Shown here: positions 53,951 through 61,857 of the stretch, piece by piece
How the letters are laid out: each line of letters begins with the position of its first letter
How positions within the stretch are numbered: position 1 is the first letter of the stretch
DNA from: a bacterium C-53
Lineage (GTDB): Bacteria; Bacillota; Clostridia; Lachnospirales; Lachnospiraceae
DNA: 64,000 nt
Assembly (NCBI GenBank): GCA_003612525.1
Contig: RAZD01000012.1
Coordinates: 1 to 64,000 of the forward strand
Direction: 5' to 3'
Position numbers and translations under genes: made by a program
Notes under the pieces: model-generated
The model's input: the letters and a program-made list of their open reading frames with translations, nothing else
Told to the model about the DNA's origin: nothing
The model's database searches: none

Positions 53951-54520
53951 CTATATTTCCATTTTAAGTTGTACTTCTTTCTCCGCTTCCGCCTGAAAAT
54001 CCGCCATCTGATCGGTATTGAGTTCCGGCAGTTCTTCCAGCGATTTAACGCCAAAGCACCTCAGGAATTCTTCCGTAGTGCCAAATAAAAGAGGACGTCC
54101 TGGTGCGTCAAGCCGCCCAAGCTCTCTGACAAGGTTAAACTCCACAAGCTTATTCACCGCATGGTCACAGCTTACTCCTCTGATCTTCTCAATTTCAAGC
54201 CGTGTTACCGGCTGCTTATATGCAATGATGGATAAGGTTTCAAGAACCGTATCGGACAACACATAATTTCTTGGTGCTTTTGCAATTTTAATCAGATACT
54301 CATAATACTCTGCTTTCGTACACAGCTGCACCGCATTTTCAAGACGAATCAGACTGATGCCGCTTTCCTCTGCCTGATACTTTCGTGCCAGAACCTCCAG
54401 AGCGCCCTCGACTTCTTCCTTTGCAGTCTCCGTAATTTCCATCAGCTTCCTGACTTCCACGGAATCCCCCATCGTAAATAAAACCGCCTCTAAAACCGCA
54501 ATGAGTTTCTTCTGTTCCAA
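53951..54520 (-). CDS. scpB: Segregation and condensation protein B
   Basis: The 189-residue winged-helix subunit of SMC-ScpAB has the typical opening (KKLIAVLEAVLFTMGDSVEV), LETLSIIAYKQPVTRLEIEK IRG and LVREL GRLDAPGRPLLFGTTEEFL. It lies 1 bp after scpA. The C-terminal FQAEAEKEVQL is charged and variable. Confidence 0.95.
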   Translation of the reverse strand: MEQKKLIAVLEAVLFTMGDSVEVRKLMEITETAKEEVEGALEVLARKYQAEESGISLIRLENAVQLCTKAEYYEYLIKIAKAPRNYVLSDTVLETLSIIAYKQPVTRLEIEKIRGVSCDHAVNKLVEFNLVRELGRLDAPGRPLLFGTTEEFLRCFGVKSLEELPELNTDQMADFQAEAEKEVQLKMEI

Positions 54521-54521
54521 A

Positions 54522-55271
54522 TTATGCAGCCTCCCTGTATGTAATTAAAATATCATCAAACAACTCATCCTGTTGCACATAGAATTTACCCGTTTTCATA
54601 AATTCAAGCACAACGAGAAATGTAATCACCATTTCCATCCTGCTTCCCTGCTTCTCCAAAAGATTCCTGAAGCTGAACTTGCGGTGTTTCAATGCATACG
54701 ACTCAATATAGGATGTCTTTTCATCCATATCGATCTCTTCCCTCTCAATTTTACCAAAGCTGCTTCTAATCGGATCAATCTTATCCACCTGACGCCGCAT
54801 CATTGATTTAAAGATTCCATTTAGTTTCGACAATGTCATATCACCAATCAACTGCTCATAATCAATCGGCGGACGATATTCCTCAATCTCCTTTGGCATT
54901 GTCTGCGGCTTATAAAGAACCCTGTCCGCATCAATCTGCCTGTCCTTAAGCTCATAAGACATATATTTATACATTTTATACTCAAGAAGCTGCCGCACCA
55001 TCTCCTCGCGGGGATCTTCCTCCTCGCCTTCCTCATTTACTTCCTTCGGAAGAAGCATTCTGCACTTAATGTCAAGAAGCGTAGCTGCCATCACAAGAAA
55101 TTCGCTCATGACATTCATATCCTGACGTTTCATTTCGTCAATATATTCCATATACTGATCTGTAATCAGCGCAATTGGAATATCATAAATATCCACTTTG
55201 TTTTTGTCAATCAGGTGAAGCAGCAAATCAAGCGGACCGTCAAACACCTGCAAATGTACCGGTATTGCCAT
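54522..55271 (-). CDS. scpA: Segregation and condensation protein A
   Basis: The 249-residue kleisin of the SMC complex shows the N-terminal LQVFDGPLDLLLHLIDKNKV, MSEFLVMAATLLDIKCRMLL, and C-terminal winged helix MEMVITFLVVLEFMKTGKFY. It is preceded by an unusual structured leader of about 180 nt from its own promoter. Confidence 0.96.
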   Translation of the reverse strand: MAIPVHLQVFDGPLDLLLHLIDKNKVDIYDIPIALITDQYMEYIDEMKRQDMNVMSEFLVMAATLLDIKCRMLLPKEVNEEGEEEDPREEMVRQLLEYKMYKYMSYELKDRQIDADRVLYKPQTMPKEIEEYRPPIDYEQLIGDMTLSKLNGIFKSMMRRQVDKIDPIRSSFGKIEREEIDMDEKTSYIESYALKHRKFSFRNLLEKQGSRMEMVITFLVVLEFMKTGKFYVQQDELFDDILITYREAA

Positions 55272-55301
55272 TCTAATTCTCCATCATCTATCCATATACT
55301 A

Positions 55302-55348
55302 CAAGAAGAATGCTGCTCTCTGGCAGCATAAATTCATAATGAGAATGC
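55302..55348 (-). promoter_or_regulatory. Second half of the scpA leader: alternate hairpins
   Basis: After the repeated motif at 55378-55452 the RNA offers GAGAATGC (55378-55385) pairing with GCATTCTC (55341-55348). A terminal hairpin ATGCTGC / GCAGCAT (55310-55329) follows with TTCTTCTTG. The same GAGAATGC can also pair with GCATTCTT in that last hairpin, so the two structures exclude each other. Confidence 0.5.
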
Positions 55349-55377
55349 CCGTTTCCCAAAGCGAACCTGTTCACTAT

Positions 55378-55452
55378 GCATTCTCCCTGTGAGACCTTGA
55401 ACTTCCTGGCGTCCCACTTTTCGCGGGACGTCTTTCGAAGCCCTTCTCACAC
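55378..55452 (-). promoter_or_regulatory. Repeated structured leader motif, copy 1 (before scpA)
   Basis: A 75-nt motif is closed by TGTGAGA / TCTCACA (55445-55451 with 55388-55394). It has an inner stem CTTC / GAAG, an internal loop with GAAA opposite AG, and a stem GACGTCCC with GGGACG. It is about 80 percent identical to 56394-56469, with paired changes in the outer helix. It begins directly at the promoter's transcription start. Possible riboswitch, protein-binding site or dispersed repeat. Confidence 0.55.
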
Positions 55453-55479
55453 TATACTAATAATTTGAAATTTTTTCAA
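55451..55479 (-). promoter_or_regulatory. scpA promoter
   Basis: On the minus strand TTGAAA, 17 bp, TATAGT, immediately before the leader motif. Confidence 0.75.
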
Positions 55480-55502
55480 GAGAACTTTTGTTTGACCTGT
55501 TG

Positions 55503-56363
55503 TCAAATCTTTTTTAAATGAATGCACAAGAGTTCCGCCCTGTTAAAAATGCGTACGTGAACCGTATGGTTCCCAATCCCGCGGCTTAAAATCATTGTCG
55601 TATTACCCATACGGTATTCTCCGCCGTCATATTTCGGAAACAATGTAAGCTGCGGAGAAATCAGACCGCCGATTCCCGGTATTACAATCATTCCACCATG
55701 CACATGGCCGGACAATACCAGATCTGCCCCCCATCCCGCATACGCTTCCATCTGATCAGGATTATGCGCAATCAATATATGAAACCGGTCTCTGTCAGAC
55801 TTTCCGACAAGCCTGTCAATATGGGCGGCGCTTGCCGGATACAGCTTTACCTTCCTGAAATACTTCTTCTCCAGATTCAGCCCTGTAATCTTTATATTCG
55901 CATCGGGAATCTCGCATGTTTCATTATCCATCATGGAAAGTCCCGTTTCCTCCAGTGCATTGAAAAACTCTTCTCTCACTTTCTGATACTTATCCGGCTC
56001 CTGCACAAATTTTCTTTCATGATTTCCCATCCCGTAATAAAACGGAAATTCCTTCGAAAGCCGGGATAAAAAGCGGAGTGTTTCCCCTGTTCCCTTCGCA
56101 TTTTCAGCTCCCTCAATCATATCACCCGCGCTTATGACCACGTCCGGCCGCATCTTTCGTATCTCGCGCATAAGTTCTTCATTGTCCGTCCCGTATTTAT
56201 AATTATGGAGATCTGCCAGTACAGCAACTGTTATATTTTTTGTAATCTTTCCCGTTTCTATTGTATATTCCGTCACCTTAAACCGGCGGTTCTCCCTGTG
56301 AAGCATCCACACAACAGTAACGGCTGCCAGAAGCAATATCCCCGCTGCCAGATACCAATTCAT
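55503..56363 (-). CDS. Membrane-anchored metallophosphoesterase (YkuE/YaeI-like)
   Basis: The protein is 286 residues from MNWYLAAGILLLAAVTVVWM (a single N-terminal helix, then the catalytic domain). The calcineurin-like motifs are VAVLADLHNYKYG (D-x-H), DVVISAGDMIEG, YYGMGNHERKF and ADLVLSGHVHGG. YkuE-like proteins are secreted phosphatases/UDP-diacylglucosamine pyrophosphatase relatives. Starts upstream in frame would include the leader motif. Confidence 0.85.
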   Translation of the reverse strand: MNWYLAAGILLLAAVTVVWMLHRENRRFKVTEYTIETGKITKNITVAVLADLHNYKYGTDNEELMREIRKMRPDVVISAGDMIEGAENAKGTGETLRFLSRLSKEFPFYYGMGNHERKFVQEPDKYQKVREEFFNALEETGLSMMDNETCEIPDANIKITGLNLEKKYFRKVKLYPASAAHIDRLVGKSDRDRFHILIAHNPDQMEAYAGWGADLVLSGHVHGGMIVIPGIGGLISPQLTLFPKYDGGEYRMGNTTMILSRGIGNHTVHVRIFNRAELLCIHLKKI

Positions 56364-56393
56364 CTTTCTTACCCTGCCTTTCCGCAATATAAA

Positions 56394-56469
56394 GCATTCC
56401 TCTGTGCGAAACTTAGAGCTTCCTGACGTCCCGCCCAACGCAGGACGTCTTTCGAAGTTCTTCTCACAC
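56394..56469 (-). promoter_or_regulatory. Repeated structured leader motif, copy 2 (before the phosphoesterase gene)
   Basis: Same plan as the scpA leader: closing helix TGTGAGAA with TTCGCACA, CTTC/GAAG stem, GAAA/AG internal loop and GACGTCCTGC / GCGGGACGTC hairpin. A TATAGT -10 (56468-56473) starts it, but the -35 (TTTATA) is weak. The later hairpins of the scpA leader are absent. Confidence 0.55.
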
Positions 56470-56488
56470 TATAACATGAGCAGGCCGT

Positions 56489-57292
56489 TTATAAAAGCAT
56501 TTTTCGCCCGACACGTTTTAGGTAATCCCCATAGACGGCTTTTTCCACATCTTCCGCATAGACAAGGTCCACACTTCCAATTCTTTCATTTCCGATCATA
56601 TAGACCGCCTCACCTGCCTTCTGCCCTTTCTTTACAGGCGCTTCCCCTATCTCCTCCATGCGTATTTCCTTCACAACCGAAGAGAGATCTTCATTTTTCA
56701 TAGACAGATAATGAAATGCATCTTCATATTGAACGGCGGCTGTCTCCTTAATACCGCCTCTGATATTTTTAAGCGGAAGCGTATCTTTGTTTTCATCCTC
56801 ATAAAGACGGCAGAGCCCATAACCATAATTCAGTAGCGTGACTGCATCGTGAAACCGTACCTTCGGGTCCGGAGCTGCCATAATAACCGCAATCAGTTCA
56901 ATTCCATCCTTTTCGGCAGTCGCGGACACACAATATTTTGCAAGCCCTGTAGAACCTGTCTTGAGTCCTGTAGCATATTCATATTGGCGAATCAGCTTAT
57001 TTGTATTTGTAAGTCCGAATTCCGTACTCCCGCGCGCCGTTGTATGCGTGATATTTTCCATCCATATCGTCGAATAACCATGTATCTCAGGATATTTTGT
57101 GATCAGCTCCCGCGACATTAATGCCACATCATGCGCTGTCGTCACATGGCCGTCCGCGTCAAGCCCATTACAGTTCTGGAAAAAAGTATGTTTCATTCCA
57201 AGCCCCTTTGCGCGCTCATTCATCCGATTCACAAATTCGGTCTCGCTCCCAGCTATATATTCCGCCATCGCCACACATGCTTCGTTTCATTT
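56489..57292 (-). pseudogene. D-alanyl-D-alanine carboxypeptidase, 5'-truncated by integration
   Basis: The frame begins NEACVAMAEYIAGSETEF, which starts inside the S-x-N motif of DacA/DacF (normally S-A-N-x-A-x-V-A-M-A-E). The signal peptide and the S-x-x-K nucleophile are missing. The rest is intact: NGLDADGHVTTAHDVALMSR, the KTG motif in YEYATGLKTGSTGLAKYC, and a C-terminal beta domain. A stop codon lies directly upstream and the DNA before it belongs to a recombinase gene. The remaining protein cannot be a working peptidase. Confidence 0.85.
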
Positions 57293-58016
57293 TGGGATGC
57301 AGACTCTTTGGCACTGCCTCCCTGAACCAGAAATAAATAGTCGGTTCACCGTCCATTCCAACCTCAATTTTCTCAATCAGCCCATTGACAAGCTCGCGGC
57401 TTAAGTTCCGGCCACGAATCTCATCAAGCAGTTTCCACGCTTCCACCTGTGCACACGGCTCCGACTCCTTCTGCGCACAAAACAGCGCCCTCTGATTCTC
57501 CAAAGCCATAATCTGTTCTTTATACTCTGCCTGATAGACACAAAAATCCTCCTCTGTGATCACCCCGTCAAGGAACTTTTCAAAGCATCCTCTCTTATAC
57601 CGCATAAGGCTGTCAATTCGCCGCGCCAGCGCCTCCTGTGTCTGCTTTTCCTGCAGATTTTCATCCTGATATTTCAGTGCAGACAATTCTGCCCTGTCTT
57701 TCTCCGTCAACTGACGCTCCACCGCTTTAGAAACCGCCAAAGATACCCGATCTTCAAGCTCTTCTTTTGTTATCTTATGACTCCTGCAAAACTGCCTCCC
57801 CTGTCTCTTATATGTCCTGCACACAAAACCTGAGAAGTTCCCTCCTGTGTAATGTCTCGCCATCGGCTTTTTACAGTCCGCACAGAACAGTTTTCCTGAA
57901 AAGAGGCCCTCTTCTTCACAGACATTTAGCTTCCGTGTTCTTATCTTCTGACGCTTCTGCACCATATTCCAGGTCTCAATATCGATGACTGGCTCCAGAG
58001 GATTCCTAAATAGCAT
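57216..58016 (-). pseudogene. 3' half of a large serine recombinase (integrase)
   Basis: The frame (266 codons) has the end of the recombinase domain (PVIDIETWNMVQKRQ), a zinc ribbon (FCADCKKPMARHY then C...C), a coiled coil and the C-terminal LVNGLIEKIEVGMDGEPTIY. The N-terminal resolvase domain with the catalytic Ser is absent. Its last 25 or so codons read through the dacF-like gene in another frame. This is what is expected when an integrase gene borders an attachment site inside dacF. Confidence 0.8.
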
Positions 58017-58064
58017 ACAATTTGATTTTTCATTCCACTTTTTGATTTTTTACTGTCACTGCCT

Positions 58065-59003
58065 TCATCCCATCAAGGATGTATCCTCAGAAAATCCGTT
58101 TTCCAGATACCTTCTGCGGATTCCTTCCGCAAATTCCAGTATGTCCTTTCGAAATTTTACAGGCTCCAAAAGCTCCGCTCCTTCTCCAAATGAAGCAATC
58201 CAGCTGATCATTTTCGACTTGTCCGTAAATCCAAAGGAAAATAGCAGAGTACCGTCCGGCTGTTCCTGGAAGCTGTCAAGTCCATACTCTTCCACAAGAC
58301 GCCATCGAAAGGACGGGTGAATCCGTGCTTTTACCTGAAAACGGTGCGGAAATACCCGTTGGGGCGATAAATCCGGCATCGGCACAGGCCGCCTCTCAAA
58401 GCCTTCCTCCGTTTCCAGGTCAGCCATACGATTCAGTTTAAAAAGCCGGAAATCTTTTCTGTCACCACACCATCCCCACACATACCAGCTTGACCATTGA
58501 AAAATCAGGTCATACGGTTCTATCTTCCTCTCCGACTCACCCCCTGGGGCATAGTAAGTAAACGAAAGCTCTTTCTCAGAAAGAATCGCCTCATAAATCC
58601 GTTCAATCTTAGGGGACAGGGAATCATGATACCAGGAAGAGAGATCGATCAGAATATGCGGATCGCCAGGAAGAATCCCCGATGCCCCCACCGACAGCTT
58701 TTCCATAAGCTGAACATAACGATTTGTGCCGCTGACACTGTCAAGACTTCGAAGACCGGCAAGAATCGCCTGCATGTCCGAGGTGCTAAGCAGTGTGCGG
58801 TCGATCTTGTATCCCTCCATAATGGAAATACCCCCACCACGCCCCTGTGTTGTGACAAGCGGAATCCCCGCCATACATAACGTCTCGACATCCCTGTTGA
58901 TCGTACGTATGGATACCTCAAACTTCTTCGCAAGCTCAGGCGCCGTCACCTTGTCCTTTTGTAAAAGTATCGAAAGAATGCCGATCATACGGTCCAGTTT
59001 CAT
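58065..59003 (-). CDS. YafY-type HTH/WYL-domain transcriptional regulator
   Basis: The 312-residue protein starts MKLDRMIGILSILLQKDKVT (AGGAGG 8 bases upstream). It has an HTH_11 domain (APELAKKFEVSIRTINRDVE) and a WYL domain (SFTYYAPGGESERKIEPYDL, FQWSSWYVWGWCGDRKDFRL). WYL proteins sense nucleotides or DNA stress ligands; many regulate defence or redox genes. It stands alone; a palindrome over its promoter suggests autoregulation. Confidence 0.87.
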   Translation of the reverse strand: MKLDRMIGILSILLQKDKVTAPELAKKFEVSIRTINRDVETLCMAGIPLVTTQGRGGGISIMEGYKIDRTLLSTSDMQAILAGLRSLDSVSGTNRYVQLMEKLSVGASGILPGDPHILIDLSSWYHDSLSPKIERIYEAILSEKELSFTYYAPGGESERKIEPYDLIFQWSSWYVWGWCGDRKDFRLFKLNRMADLETEEGFERRPVPMPDLSPQRVFPHRFQVKARIHPSFRWRLVEEYGLDSFQEQPDGTLLFSFGFTDKSKMISWIASFGEGAELLEPVKFRKDILEFAEGIRRRYLENGFSEDTSLMG

Positions 59004-59063
59004 TTGAATTTCCTCCTCAAAAACTGTTACATTCCAAAAATAATTTCTGTACACATCGATTCC

Positions 59064-59092
59064 ATTTTACAATAATGACATATTTCTGTCAT
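59064..59092 (-). promoter_or_regulatory. WYL regulator promoter with palindromic operator
   Basis: On the minus strand ATGACA, 17 bp, TAAAAT. The -35 forms one arm of the inverted repeat ATGACA-6 bp-TGTCAT (59075-59092), a likely dimer-binding site. Confidence 0.55.
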
Positions 59093-59146
59093 GTTTATTT
59101 CAGAAAATTCATCGTTCTATCCGCCGAATCACACATAAACAGAAGA

Positions 59147-59176
59147 TTGACATACAAACCGGAATAATTCTATAAT
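59147..59176 (+). promoter_or_regulatory. Promoter of the 59224 DD-peptidase gene
   Basis: TTGACA, 18 bp, TATAAT on the plus strand, followed by GAGAGGAAATAA before the ATG. Confidence 0.8.
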
Positions 59177-59223
59177 AAATGTGGCTACCATCTTCACAGA
59201 TTCCGGATACAGAGAGGAAATAA

Positions 59224-60372
59224 ATGGAAAAACAGACACATGACGATGATACGGCGCGCCAGCTTCGCCGGATACACAGAAGAGAGGAAATGAAACGAAG
59301 AAAACAGCGTCAGGCGTTATTCCGGCAGTTCTGCATGGCAGGAATTCTGATTCTGATCGCTGTCATCATTACATTCGTTTTTATGAACAAAAGAGAAAAA
59401 GACGAAACATCCGGATCACAACATACCACCACCGCCGACCGGATTCCCTCATCAAACACAATCTCCGTAAGTCAGGCAGATATCAGTCTGAATCCCGAAC
59501 AGGAAATATCAGAAAACGCCCTGGAAGATGACACGCCTGTTGAAGAAGAGCCGCCTTTCTATCAATATACACTCACTGACGATACTCTGGCATTAACAGA
59601 TGAAATAACCAGCAGTTATTGTGTTTTTGTTGATTTAAACCGTAAGACAATTTTAGCGGGAAAAAGGGAAAAAGAAAGGATGATTCCGGCTTCCATGACA
59701 AAGGTGCTGACACTTCTTGTTGCAGTGGAACATATGAGCAGTCTCGACGGCAGCTTTACAATCACAAGAGAAATCACCGACTACTGCTATGAAAATGACT
59801 GCAGCGCCGCCGGCTTTGAAAAAGAAGAAACGGTGTCCGTCAAAGATCTTTTGTATGGCACCATACTGCCTTCCGGTGCAGACGCAGCGCTGGGACTTGC
59901 TTTCTACACAGCCGGCTCTCAGGAAGCTTTCGTTGAATTGATGAATGAGAAGCTTGAAGAACTGGGCCTGTCAGAGACATCCCATTTCACAAACTGTGTA
60001 GGTATTTTTGATGATAACCATTACTCCACCGCCTATGATATGGCTGTTATCATGAATGCCGCCATCAATAATGAAATCTGCCGTGAAGTGCTTTGCGCCC
60101 ATACATATAAGACCTCTCTGACCGAACAGCATCCCGAAGGAATCCTTCTGTCCAACTGGTTCTTACGACGCATTGAGGATAAAGACACCAAAGCGGAAGT
60201 CATCTGCGGCAAAACAGGTTATGTAATACAATCAGGCAGCTGTGCAGTCAGTTATGGAGCAGACAATACCGGAACCGAATATATCTGCGTTACCGCTGAC
60301 GGAAGCAGTCAGTGGACCTGCATCAATGACCATGCAGGCCTGTATAAACGTTTCTCAGATCCGGGCGAATAG
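59224..60372 (+). CDS. D-alanyl-D-alanine carboxypeptidase-like, membrane anchored
   Basis: The 382-residue protein has a charged cytosolic N-terminus, one membrane helix (about 33-53), a Ser/Thr/Glu-rich linker and a penicillin-binding domain. The motifs are PASMTK (S-x-x-K), LPSGADAALGLA (S-G-x-D) and ICGKTGYV (K-T-G). The SGxD motif is typical of D-Ala-D-Ala carboxypeptidases in VanY/DacF-like groups. It is intact, unlike the truncated paralogue at 56489. Its end overlaps the convergent recombinase by 18 bp. Confidence 0.87.
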   Translation: MEKQTHDDDTARQLRRIHRREEMKRRKQRQALFRQFCMAGILILIAVIITFVFMNKREKDETSGSQHTTTADRIPSSNTISVSQADISLNPEQEISENALEDDTPVEEEPPFYQYTLTDDTLALTDEITSSYCVFVDLNRKTILAGKREKERMIPASMTKVLTLLVAVEHMSSLDGSFTITREITDYCYENDCSAAGFEKEETVSVKDLLYGTILPSGADAALGLAFYTAGSQEAFVELMNEKLEELGLSETSHFTNCVGIFDDNHYSTAYDMAVIMNAAINNEICREVLCAHTYKTSLTEQHPEGILLSNWFLRRIEDKDTKAEVICGKTGYVIQSGSCAVSYGADNTGTEYICVTADGSSQWTCINDHAGLYKRFSDPGE

Positions 60373-61737
60373 GATACTTCCGTCACGAAACAGGACACGA
60401 ATGTCTTCTTTGCTGTAAACGGTTATGCATTCCACCAAAGAATGTAATAAGTCGGCGCTGATCTCCGTGAGCCGTACCCCAATATCCCATTCTTTCAATA
60501 ATTTATTTACAGCCTCTTCCTGTTTCCCGGAAATACCGCTGTCTGAAACCACGCCTCTGATCACTTCCAAATCGACAGCGCTCCTCTTTTCAATCAGAGC
60601 GCTGACCGCATCGAGAACGGCTTCTGTGATTTCCGCTTCTGTAAGATGCGGTGTAGTACATTTGCATTCCCCGTCAAATTTACGGCCGCATTGCCAGACT
60701 GTTTTTCGATACTTATCGTTTGAATGCCACACCTTCGGGCCGTAGAAGTTCCCACAATCCCCGCACCGGACTTTGCCGGAAAAAAGATTGCGCCCACTGC
60801 TTCTCCCCTTACGATGCGTCCTGATCTGCTCCTGCACTCTGTCGAAAATTTCCGGTTCTATAATGGCTTCATGGCATCCCTTCACATAATACTGTGTCAC
60901 TTCCCCTTCATTCACCTTTTTCTTCTTGGAAAGAAAATCAACCGTATATCGTTTCTGTAACAATGCATCCCCTTTATATTTTTCATTCGTAAGGATGCTC
61001 CTGACCGTCCCGAAACTCCATACGCGTTTGCCTGCTGGCGTCGGCACACCCTCTTCTGTCAGAATCTTTGCAATCGCATAAGGCGTCCTCCCCTGCAGGA
61101 ACAAACCGTAAATTCTGCGCACAATACGCGCCTGATTCTCATTGATTACGAACCTGCCATCCTCACCGCGTTCATAACCAAGAAAGCTTGAAAACGCCAC
61201 ACTGAATTTCCCATCAGCAAATCTTTTCCGCTGCCCCCATGTGCAGTTCTCGGAAATGCTCCGACTCTCTTCCTGCGCAATCGATGACATGATTGTAAGA
61301 AGAAGTTCTCCCTTCCCGTCAAATGTCCAGATATTCTCCTTTTCAAAATAAACTTCGACACGATTCTCTTTGAGCTTTCTGATTGTTGTGAGACTGTCCA
61401 CCGTATTACGTGCAAACCTTGAAACAGATTTTGTCACAATCAAGTCAATGCGGCCGGAAAGAGCATCTGATATCATACGGTTGAAACCTTCTCTCCCTTT
61501 TGTACTGCATCCGGTGATTCCTTCATCTGCATATACGGAAACAAATTCCCAGTCAGCGCGGTTTTGAATATATGAGGTATAATAATCCACCTGTGCTTCA
61601 TAACTGGTCTGCTGCTCCTCATGATCGGTAGATACACGGGCATACGCCGCTACTCTTCGCCTTGCCGCCCCGCTGTCCGGTTGTTCGCTAAGACGGCCTT
61701 TCACCGCCGGTATAACTGTCACACACCTGTCCGTCAT
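60355..61737 (-). CDS. Serine recombinase (large resolvase family), complete
   Basis: The 460-residue protein has the resolvase domain with catalytic Ser in RVAAYARVSTDHEEQQTSYE and DLIVTKSVSRFARNTVDSL. The recombinase domain (SVAFSSFLGYERGEDGRFVI, WSFGTVRSILTNEKYKGDA), a zinc ribbon (VRCGDCGNFYGP..., QCGRKFDGECKC) and a C-terminal LVECITVYSKEDIRVLFRDG follow. ATG with GGAGGTGC site. No other mobile-element genes sit beside it, so it may be a remnant of an ICE or phage; it differs from the truncated recombinase at 57216. Confidence 0.9.
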   Translation of the reverse strand: MTDRCVTVIPAVKGRLSEQPDSGAARRRVAAYARVSTDHEEQQTSYEAQVDYYTSYIQNRADWEFVSVYADEGITGCSTKGREGFNRMISDALSGRIDLIVTKSVSRFARNTVDSLTTIRKLKENRVEVYFEKENIWTFDGKGELLLTIMSSIAQEESRSISENCTWGQRKRFADGKFSVAFSSFLGYERGEDGRFVINENQARIVRRIYGLFLQGRTPYAIAKILTEEGVPTPAGKRVWSFGTVRSILTNEKYKGDALLQKRYTVDFLSKKKKVNEGEVTQYYVKGCHEAIIEPEIFDRVQEQIRTHRKGRSSGRNLFSGKVRCGDCGNFYGPKVWHSNDKYRKTVWQCGRKFDGECKCTTPHLTEAEITEAVLDAVSALIEKRSAVDLEVIRGVVSDSGISGKQEEAVNKLLKEWDIGVRLTEISADLLHSLVECITVYSKEDIRVLFRDGSILFARI

Positions 61738-61857
61738 AAAAGCACCTCCATATGGTCAAAGGCAATCCCTCAGAACCTATACTATTTTATGAACCGGCTG
61801 CTTGTCATTATTCCGAACCACGATTCATCGCAAAACATTTCGGCAGGAATCCGGCCA

